A model generated the notes under the pieces. The model had not been told where the DNA came from. It worked only from the letters and a program-made list of their open reading frames with translations, and made no database searches. DNA of 6,060 nucleotides from Bacteroidota bacterium (GTDB taxonomy: Bacteria; Bacteroidota; Bacteroidia; NS11-12g; UBA9320). The stretch spans positions 1-6,060 of the forward strand of contig JAHEKB010000155.1 of NCBI GenBank assembly GCA_024638525.1. The letters run 5' to 3'. Position numbers and translations under genes: made by a program. Within the stretch, counting starts at the first letter, position 1. Every line of letters starts with the position of its first letter. This document shows, one piece after another, positions 1 to 6,060 of this stretch.

Positions 1-60
1 GAAGCCGAGGCTATGAAATCCAAACTTGAAGAAGCAGGAGCTGAAGTTGAACTTAAATAA
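1..60 (+). CDS. rplL: Ribosomal protein L7/L12, C-terminal end (partial, 5' end outside window)
   Basis: Frame 1 reads EAEAMKSKLEEAGAEVELK and then a TAA stop at 58-60. This matches the last alpha helix and beta strand of the L7/L12 C-terminal domain; the E. coli protein ends DAEALKKALEEAGAEVEVK. L7/L12 is the flexible multimeric stalk protein of the large ribosomal subunit, and its C-terminal domain contacts EF-Tu, EF-G and other translation GTPases. Only 19 codons are present, so the N-terminal dimerisation domain and hinge cannot be assessed. Identification rests on this short match plus the classical gene order rplL–rpoB–rpoC, which together make it secure. The gene is presumably co-transcribed with rpoB through the hairpin that follows. 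Confidence 0.93.
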   Translation, partial: EAEAMKSKLEEAGAEVELK

Positions 61-78
61 TTGCATTAAATAAAATTT

Positions 79-113
79 CCGAAAGACCCCTGATATTTCA
101 GTGGGTCTTTCGG
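79..113 (+). terminator. rplL–rpoB intergenic hairpin, probable attenuator or RNA-processing site
   Basis: The arm CCGAAAGACCC (79-89) pairs perfectly with GGGTCTTTCGG (103-113). Inside it CTGA (90-93) pairs with TCAG (98-101), closing a 4-nt TATT loop, with only T102 bulged. This gives 15 base pairs with a GC-rich base. Flanking AAATTT copies (73-78 and 122-127) could add an outer, looser stem. The hairpin begins 18 nt after the rplL stop and ends 41 nt before the rpoB start. Downstream bases (CGTTTGTAAAATTTG) are only patchily T-rich, so it lacks the uninterrupted U-tract of an efficient intrinsic terminator. Since rpoB and rpoC follow with no obvious promoter, partial termination or endonuclease processing is more likely than full termination. 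The E. coli rplL–rpoB spacer has an attenuator and an RNase III site, a functional precedent but not proof here. Confidence 0.75.
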
Positions 114-154
114 CGTTTGTAAAATTTGTCTATTCACACCAAAATATTAAGACC

Positions 155-3100
155 TTGTCAACAATAAATAACGAAAGAATCAACTTTGGTAGAATTGAGA
201 AGGTGATCGACTATCCTGATTTTCTGGATGTACAGATCAAATCCTTCCAGGAATTCTTCCAATTGGATACTTCATCAGAAGACCGCCACTTCGAAGGGCT
301 ATACAAGGTGTTCAGTGAAAACTTCCCCATTACTGACACTAGAAACATCTTCGTACTAGAATTCTTGGACTACTTCGTAGATCCGCCTAGATACACTATT
401 CAAGAGTGTATTGAGCGCGGTTTGACCTACGCAGTGCCCTTGAAGGCAAAACTAAAACTGTCGTGTAACGATATTGAACACGAAGATTTTGAGACCGTGG
501 TGCAAGACGTGTATTTGGGCACATTGCCTTATATGTCACCGCACGGTTCTTTCATTGTCAATGGTGCGGAACGTGTGATTGTTTCTCAATTGCACAGATC
601 GCCAGGTGTGTTCTTTGGACAGAGTTATCACACCAATGGTACTAAGCTATATTCAGCGCGTATCATTCCGTTTAAAGGAAGTTGGATTGAATTTGCAACT
701 GACGTTAACAACGTCATGTATGCATATATCGATCGCAAGAAGAAATTCCCGGTAACTACTCTATTGAGAGCTATCGGATTCGAAACAGATAAGGACATTC
801 TTGACCTTTTCGGCCTTGCTGAGGAGATTAAAGTGACCAAGACCGGCTTGAAGAAAGCCTTGGGTCGCAGACTTGCGGCGAGGGTTTTGAGGTCTTGGAT
901 CGAAGATTTTGTAGATGAGGATACGGGTGAAGTAGTATCCATCGAACGTAATGAGGTTATTATAGAACGCGATACTGTTCTCGAAGAGGATCACATTGCA
1001 GAAATCATCGAAGCCGGGGTTAAGACTATTATCTTAAACAAAGAAACTGATGACAAGAATGATTTTCAGATCATCTTGAATACGCTTCAAAAAGATACAT
1101 CTAACTCAGGAAAGGAAGCTGTAGAGCACATCTACCGCCAATTGCGTAATACTGATCCGCCCGATGAAGAAACAGCCAGGGGCATCATTGAGCGTTTGTT
1201 CTTCTCGGATAAACGATATGATCTCGGAGAAGTTGGTCGCTATAGAATCAATAAAAAACTCAACCTAGAGATCGAAAATCACATTCGAGTTCTTACCAAT
1301 GATGATATCATCTCCATCATCAAGTATTTGATTGAATTGGTTAATTCCAGAACGGATGTTGATGATATTGATCATTTGAGTAACAGAAGGGTTAGAACAG
1401 TTGGGGAGCAACTATACAATCAGTTTGGCGTTGGACTGGCCCGTATGGCAAGAACCATACGTGAGCGAATGAACATCAGGGATAATGAGGTCTTTACACC
1501 TACAGACTTGATCAATGCTAGAACGCTTTCTTCTGTGATTAATTCCTTCTTTGGAACCAATCAGTTGTCTCAGTTCATGGATCAAACGAATCCGTTGGCT
1601 GAAGTAACTCACAAAAGAAGAATGTCCGCACTCGGGCCTGGTGGTCTTTCCAGAGAAAGAGCAGGTTTCGAAGTTAGAGACGTTCACTATACTCACTACG
1701 GTAGACTTTGTACCATTGAAACACCAGAGGGTCCGAACATTGGTTTGATCTCCTCACTCTGTGTACACGCCAAGATCAACAGTATGGGATTCATTGAAAC
1801 CCCTTACAGAAAGGTGGTCAAGGGTAAGGTACAAATTAATAAGCCGGTTGAGTATTTAAGTGCGGAGGAAGAAGATGAAATGATTATCGCTCAAGCCAAT
1901 GCTCCAGTAGATAAGAAAGGGAGTTTCACTAACGAATTGGTTAAAGCCAGGTTTGAGGGTGACTTCCCTATAGAAAACAAGGACAATATCGATTATATGG
2001 ATGTTGCTCCCAACCAGATTGTCTCTATTGCAGCCTCATTGATTCCATTCTTGGAACACGATGATGCGAACAGGGCCTTGATGGGATCTAACATGCAGCG
2101 TCAAGCGGTTCCGTTGATGAACCCTGAAGCACCAGTTGTTGGAACAGGATTAGAGGGACAGGTAGCTAAAGACTCAAGAACTCAGTTGTTAGCTGAAGGT
2201 AAAGGGGTCGTAGAGTATGTGGATGCAGATGAGATCAGGATCAAATACGACCTGACTGAAGATGAAGCTCTGACCAGTTTCATTGGAGAAACCAAGACCT
2301 ATTCTGTAACCAAGTTCCGCAGAACCAACCAGAACACCAATATCAATCTAAGGCCGATTGTCAGAAAAGGCGATAAGGTGAAAGAAGGAATGGTGATTTC
2401 TGAAGGCTATGCAACACAGGGTGGCGAATTGGCATTGGGAAGAAACCTTAAAGTGGCATTCATGCCGTGGCAGGGATATAATTTTGAAGATGCGATTGTA
2501 ATCTCTGAAAAAGTGGTAAAGGACGATTACTATACCTCCATCCACATTACAGAGCACGACGTTGAAGTGAGAGATACCAAGAGAGGTTTGGAAGAGCTGA
2601 CAAATGACATTCCAAATGTCAGTGAAGAAGCTACCAAGAACCTAGATGAGAACGGTCTTATCCGCATAGGAGCCAAAGTAAAATCTGGCGATATTCTAAT
2701 CGGAAAGATTACGCCAAAGGGTGAATCTGAGCCTTCTCCAGAAGAAAAACTACTCAGGGCCATATTTGGTGATAAGGCAGGTGATGTTAAAGATGCATCA
2801 CTTAAGGCCACACCATCTACCCAAGGTGTTGTAGTTGACAAGCAGTTGTTTACTAGGGTAAAGAAAGATAGAGCGAGCAAAGCAGAAGATAAGACCAAGC
2901 TCACTAAATTGGAAAATGAGCATTTGGCTGAATTGGATAAGCTGAGAGCTGTTCTGATAGACAAACTGTTTAAGTTAGTAGGTACTAGAACTTCGGCAGG
3001 TGTGCAGAATGTGTATTACGAAGAGGTTATTCCTAAAGGTACCAAGTTCGCGTTGAAGAACATTGCCAAGATTGACTTTAGCACGGTTTCCTATAATAAT

Positions 3101-3961
3101 TGGACATCAGATGATAAAAAGAATGCAATGGTTGCTAAGATTCTTGCAAACTATAAATCAAAATTGAACGAAACCATTACGGATTACAAGCGCGAGCAGT
3201 TCTCCATTAGTGTTGGTGATGAACTTCCAACAGGGATTCTTCAATTAGCTAAGATTTATTTGGCTAAGAAGCGAAAACTTAAGGTAGGTGATAAAATGGC
3301 AGGCCGTCACGGTAACAAAGGTATCGTTGCTAAGATTGTTGCCGAAGAAGATATGCCTTATCTAGAAGATGGTTCTCCAGTGGATATCGTTTTGAATCCA
3401 TTGGGTGTACCTTCAAGGATGAACCTAGGTCAGATCTATGAAACTGTCCTTGGTTGGGCCGGTATTAAACTCGGATTGAATTTCGCTACTCCTATTTTCG
3501 ACGGAGCAAGTGAATCTGACATTAGCAAATATGTAAATGAGGCAGAATTGCCTGAATTTGGTTCTACCTATTTATTCAACGGATTGACGGGTGAGCGATT
3601 CCATCAGAAAACAACAGTAGGTGTGATCTATATGCTTAAGCTAGGTCATATGGTTGATGACAAGATGCACTCTCGTTCTATTGGACCTTATTCACTGATT
3701 ACGCAGCAACCATTGGGTGGTAAAGCTCAGTTTGGTGGCCAGCGATTTGGTGAGATGGAAGTATGGGCATTGGAAGCATTTGGTGCAGCCAATATTCTCA
3801 GAGAAATCTTGACCGTGAAATCTGATGATATCATCGGAAGGGCTAAGACCTATGAGGCCATTGTGAAAGGTGACAATATGGTGGAGCCCGGTTTACCGGA
3901 ATCCTTTAATGTATTGCTACATGAATTGAGAGGTTTAGGAATTGAAATCACATTTGATTAA
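155..3961 (+). CDS. rpoB: DNA-directed RNA polymerase subunit beta (complete, TTG start)
   Basis: This is the beta subunit of RNA polymerase, 1268 residues, about the usual length for Bacteroidota. With beta-prime it forms the catalytic cleft. It contributes to the nucleotide and RNA-hybrid site and forms the rifampicin pocket. I chose TTG at 155 because it gives MSTINNERINFGR before the conserved YPDFLDVQ (residues 20-27). GTG at 101 lies within the upstream hairpin, and the first in-frame ATG (533, residue 127) would delete conserved sequence. No Shine-Dalgarno is visible. In order: protrusion and lobe, with NGAERVIVSQLHRSPG (136-151); rifampicin cluster I (about 470-493) and cluster II (523-532); EHDDANRALMGSNMQRQ (634-650); GYNFEDA with Glu778 and Asp779; a charged insertion (about 903-1025); GDKMAGRHGNKG with active-site Lys1047 and Lys1055; PSRMNLGQ with Arg1088; and the C-terminal anchor/clamp part with QPLGGKAQFGGQRFGEMEVW (1185-1204). 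The frame is uninterrupted. rpoC follows after 12 nt, presumably in the same operon. Confidence 0.99.
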   Translation: MSTINNERINFGRIEKVIDYPDFLDVQIKSFQEFFQLDTSSEDRHFEGLYKVFSENFPITDTRNIFVLEFLDYFVDPPRYTIQECIERGLTYAVPLKAKLKLSCNDIEHEDFETVVQDVYLGTLPYMSPHGSFIVNGAERVIVSQLHRSPGVFFGQSYHTNGTKLYSARIIPFKGSWIEFATDVNNVMYAYIDRKKKFPVTTLLRAIGFETDKDILDLFGLAEEIKVTKTGLKKALGRRLAARVLRSWIEDFVDEDTGEVVSIERNEVIIERDTVLEEDHIAEIIEAGVKTIILNKETDDKNDFQIILNTLQKDTSNSGKEAVEHIYRQLRNTDPPDEETARGIIERLFFSDKRYDLGEVGRYRINKKLNLEIENHIRVLTNDDIISIIKYLIELVNSRTDVDDIDHLSNRRVRTVGEQLYNQFGVGLARMARTIRERMNIRDNEVFTPTDLINARTLSSVINSFFGTNQLSQFMDQTNPLAEVTHKRRMSALGPGGLSRERAGFEVRDVHYTHYGRLCTIETPEGPNIGLISSLCVHAKINSMGFIETPYRKVVKGKVQINKPVEYLSAEEEDEMIIAQANAPVDKKGSFTNELVKARFEGDFPIENKDNIDYMDVAPNQIVSIAASLIPFLEHDDANRALMGSNMQRQAVPLMNPEAPVVGTGLEGQVAKDSRTQLLAEGKGVVEYVDADEIRIKYDLTEDEALTSFIGETKTYSVTKFRRTNQNTNINLRPIVRKGDKVKEGMVISEGYATQGGELALGRNLKVAFMPWQGYNFEDAIVISEKVVKDDYYTSIHITEHDVEVRDTKRGLEELTNDIPNVSEEATKNLDENGLIRIGAKVKSGDILIGKITPKGESEPSPEEKLLRAIFGDKAGDVKDASLKATPSTQGVVVDKQLFTRVKKDRASKAEDKTKLTKLENEHLAELDKLRAVLIDKLFKLVGTRTSAGVQNVYYEEVIPKGTKFALKNIAKIDFSTVSYNNWTSDDKKNAMVAKILANYKSKLNETITDYKREQFSISVGDELPTGILQLAKIYLAKKRKLKVGDKMAGRHGNKGIVAKIVAEEDMPYLEDGSPVDIVLNPLGVPSRMNLGQIYETVLGWAGIKLGLNFATPIFDGASESDISKYVNEAELPEFGSTYLFNGLTGERFHQKTTVGVIYMLKLGHMVDDKMHSRSIGPYSLITQQPLGGKAQFGGQRFGEMEVWALEAFGAANILREILTVKSDDIIGRAKTYEAIVKGDNMVEPGLPESFNVLLHELRGLGIEITFD

Positions 3962-3973
3962 TTAAAAAGAGAA
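3962..3973 (+). promoter_or_regulatory. rpoB–rpoC spacer / rpoC translation start region
   Basis: The 12-nt spacer reads TTAAAAAGAGAA and runs directly into the rpoC ATG. It is A-rich and purine-rich but holds no real GGAGG-type ribosome-binding site; the AGAG is weak and only 2 nt from the start codon. A-rich leaders of this kind are common in Bacteroidota, which rely little on Shine-Dalgarno pairing. The close spacing suggests that rpoC is read by ribosomes finishing rpoB or initiating immediately downstream, helping to balance the two subunits. That coupling is inference. Confidence 0.4.
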
Positions 3974-6060
3974 ATGTCTTACACTAAAAAAGATAATAAG
4001 ATAAAGTCGAACTTCAAGCGACTTAGAATTGGTCTTTCATCTCCCGAAGTGATCTTGCAGAGATCTTTTGGAGAGGTTACCAAACCTGAAACCATCAACT
4101 ACCGCTCCTATAAACCGGAGATGGGTGGTCTTTTCTGCGAGAGGATCTTCGGACCTGTCAAGGATTACGAATGCCATTGCGGCAAATACAAGCGAATCCG
4201 TTATAAGGGAATTGTTTGCGATAGATGTGGTGTTGAGGTAACTGAAAAGAAAGTTAGACGCGAGCGCATGGGACACATCGAATTGGTTGTTCCTATCGTA
4301 CATATCTGGTATTTCAAATCACTGCCGAATAAAATCGGATACCTTCTTGGACTTCCATCCAAGAAATTGGAGATGATCATTTATTACGAGCGATATGTTG
4401 TAATACAGTCGGGTATCAAAGAAGAGGATGGTGTAAACTATTTGGACTTCTTGACCGAAGAGGAATATTTAGATATTCTCGATTCTCTACCAAAAGAGAA
4501 TCAGTATTTGGACGACAGCGACCCCAATAAATTCATCGCAAAAATGGGCGGTCAGGCTGTTTGGGGATTGTTGGAAAGACTCAAGCTGGACGATTTGTCG
4601 TATAGTTTGAGGCATCAGGCGGCAAACGAAACATCTCAACAGAGAAAGAACGAAGCGCTCAAGCGTTTGAATGTGATTGAGAGCTTCAGAGAAGCAAACA
4701 ATACAGGAGAGAACAAGCCGGAGTGGATGATCATGAAGATGCTTCCAGTTATTCCTCCTGAATTGCGTCCATTGGTACCTTTAGACGGGGGTCGTTTTGC
4801 GACATCTGATCTCAACGATTTATACAGAAGGGTCATTATCCGTAACAATCGATTGAAGCGATTGATGGAAATTAAGGCTCCCGAGGTAATCCTTCGGAAT
4901 GAGAAGCGAATGCTTCAAGAAGCCGTAGATTCACTCTTGGATAATACCAGAAGAGCCAATGCCGTTAAAGCCGATGGTAACAGACCTCTAAAATCTTTGA
5001 GCGATATGCTTAAAGGTAAGCAAGGCAGGTTCCGTCAAAACCTTTTGGGTAAGCGTGTTGATTATTCAGGCCGTTCCGTAATCGTGGTTGGTCCAACCTT
5101 AAAGCTGCACGAATGTGGTTTGCCAAAAGGTATGGCAGCAGAGTTGTTCAAACCATTCGTCATCAGAAAACTGATTGAAAGAGGAATAGTAAAAACAGTT
5201 AAATCTGCTAAGAAGATTGTTGATAAACGCGAACCTGTAATATGGGAAATCCTTGAAAACATCTTGAAAGGCCATCCCGTCTTGCTCAACAGGGCTCCAA
5301 CGCTTCACAGATTGGGTATACAGGCCTTCCAACCGAAATTGGTTGAGGGTAAAGCAATTCAATTGCATCCTCTAGTTTGTACTGGATTCAACGCGGATTT
5401 TGATGGTGACCAAATGGCTGTTCACGTACCCTTGGGTAATGCGGCGATCTTGGAGGCACAGATCCTTATGTTGGCATCTCACAACATCTTGAACCCTGCC
5501 AATGGAGCACCGATTGCGGTTCCTTCGCAGGATATGGTTTTGGGTCTTTATTATATGACCAAGTCCAGAAAGAGCACAAAAGATCACCCTGTTAAAGGAG
5601 AAGGTCTGAAGTTCTACAGTTCTGAAGAAGTCGAGATTGCATATAACGAAGGCAAAGTTGATTTGAATGCCATTATCAATGTCAAGACGAAGATCAAGGA
5701 TGAAGATGAATTCACCGAGCAATTGGTAGAAACCAGCGTCGGTCGTGTTATTTTCAATTTGCATGTTCCAGAGGAAATGGGATACATCAATACGCTATTG
5801 ACCAAAAAGTCATTGCGTAATATCATTGGTGAAATGATCGTATCAGCCGGAGTGGCTAAAACCGCGAGCTTCCTTGACAACATCAAGGATCTTGGATTCT
5901 ACTACTCTTTCAGAGGAGGTTTGTCATTCAATATCTCGGATGTATTGGTTCCTAGTAAAAAGGACGAATTGATCGCACAGGCAAGAACTGAGGTAGAAGA
6001 GATCACCTTCAACTATGAAAATGGTTTTATCACCAACAATGAGAGATACAATCAGGTAAT
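3974..6060 (+). CDS. rpoC: DNA-directed RNA polymerase subunit beta-prime, N-terminal half (partial, runs off window)
   Basis: This is the beta-prime subunit, which carries the catalytic magnesium of RNA polymerase and forms most of the clamp. ATG at 3974 gives MSYTKKDNKIKSNFKRLRIG, and 695 codons are visible with no stop or frameshift. In order: N-terminal clamp; zinc ribbon with Cys67, Cys69, Cys82 and Cys85 (CHCG…CDRCG); sigma-binding clamp helices (about 280-325, RNNRLKRLMEIKAPEVILRN); rudder region; switch 2 segment KGKQGRFRQNLLGKRVDYSG (347-366); NRAPTLHR (439-446, with Arg440 equivalent to E. coli Arg425); and the catalytic loop NADFDGDQ (473-480), where Asp475, Asp477 and Asp479 chelate the active-site Mg2+. 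The window ends in the following domain at NNERYNQV, before the bridge helix and trigger loop, so those cannot be checked. In E. coli this point is near residue 670-680 of 1407, so roughly half the gene is present. Confidence 0.99.
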   Translation, partial: MSYTKKDNKIKSNFKRLRIGLSSPEVILQRSFGEVTKPETINYRSYKPEMGGLFCERIFGPVKDYECHCGKYKRIRYKGIVCDRCGVEVTEKKVRRERMGHIELVVPIVHIWYFKSLPNKIGYLLGLPSKKLEMIIYYERYVVIQSGIKEEDGVNYLDFLTEEEYLDILDSLPKENQYLDDSDPNKFIAKMGGQAVWGLLERLKLDDLSYSLRHQAANETSQQRKNEALKRLNVIESFREANNTGENKPEWMIMKMLPVIPPELRPLVPLDGGRFATSDLNDLYRRVIIRNNRLKRLMEIKAPEVILRNEKRMLQEAVDSLLDNTRRANAVKADGNRPLKSLSDMLKGKQGRFRQNLLGKRVDYSGRSVIVVGPTLKLHECGLPKGMAAELFKPFVIRKLIERGIVKTVKSAKKIVDKREPVIWEILENILKGHPVLLNRAPTLHRLGIQAFQPKLVEGKAIQLHPLVCTGFNADFDGDQMAVHVPLGNAAILEAQILMLASHNILNPANGAPIAVPSQDMVLGLYYMTKSRKSTKDHPVKGEGLKFYSSEEVEIAYNEGKVDLNAIINVKTKIKDEDEFTEQLVETSVGRVIFNLHVPEEMGYINTLLTKKSLRNIIGEMIVSAGVAKTASFLDNIKDLGFYYSFRGGLSFNISDVLVPSKKDELIAQARTEVEEITFNYENGFITNNERYNQV

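Noticed and set aside
121..128. AAAATTTG, one mismatch from the Bacteroidota -7 promoter consensus TAnnTTTG, just before rpoB
   Set aside because: No TTG/TTTG -33 element sits at a suitable distance upstream, since that space is occupied by the hairpin. In AT-rich spacers such a partial match is expected by chance.
628..994. Two overlapping minus-strand frames inside rpoB
   Set aside because: Both are antisense to the conserved lobe region, overlap one another, and give products with no family resemblance.
2530..2964. 144-codon open frame on the minus strand inside rpoB
   Set aside because: It lies wholly antisense to conserved rpoB sequence. Its Ser/Leu-rich product is what the complement of this codon usage gives, and no domain is recognisable.
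5372..5764. 130-codon open frame on the minus strand inside rpoC
   Set aside because: It is antisense to the conserved segment that includes the catalytic loop and what follows. No recognisable domain or promoter was seen, so it is a shadow frame.
1..6060. Possible undescribed accessory or mobile system
   Set aside because: The window is filled by three housekeeping genes in their classical order. Both polymerase frames are intact, without insertions of foreign character, terminal repeats, integration scars or repeat arrays.

Overview
This window is the rplL–rpoB–rpoC segment of a bacterial ribosomal-protein/RNA-polymerase operon. All genes are on the + strand. It holds the last 19 codons of ribosomal protein L7/L12 (1-60), a 94-nt spacer with a strong hairpin, the complete gene for the RNA polymerase beta subunit (rpoB, 155-3961), a 12-nt spacer, and the first 695 codons of the gene for the beta-prime subunit (rpoC, 3974 to the window edge). 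No tRNA, rRNA, mobile element, CRISPR array or accessory gene is visible, and no stretch over 300 bases lacks a gene.

The organism is very probably a member of the Bacteroidota. Both polymerase subunits carry the wording I associate with that phylum, such as YPDFLDVQ near the start of RpoB, FVDPPRYTIQECIERGLTY, and CHCGKYKRIRYKGIVCDRCG in RpoC. Neither rpoB nor rpoC has a classical Shine-Dalgarno sequence, and the base composition is moderately AT-rich, which also fits. Some RpoB wording (LCTIETPEG, SSLCVHAKIN) leans towards Cytophagales-like lineages rather than Flavobacterium or Bacteroides. That finer placement is from memory and is tentative.

The genes work together as follows. L7/L12 is the ribosomal stalk protein that recruits translation GTPases. 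RpoB and RpoC form the two halves of the RNA polymerase catalytic cleft. The rplL–rpoB spacer contains a near-perfect 15-bp hairpin with a poor U-tract. It most plausibly acts as a partial attenuator or RNA-processing site that lowers polymerase synthesis relative to ribosomal protein synthesis, as the corresponding spacer does in E. coli. rpoB appears to start at a TTG codon.

I looked for an undescribed system and did not find one. Both polymerase frames are uninterrupted, all the key catalytic residues I checked are present, and the remaining open frames are shadows of rpoB and rpoC. The findings below are modest: the hairpin, the unusual start codon, and two sequence details in RpoB.
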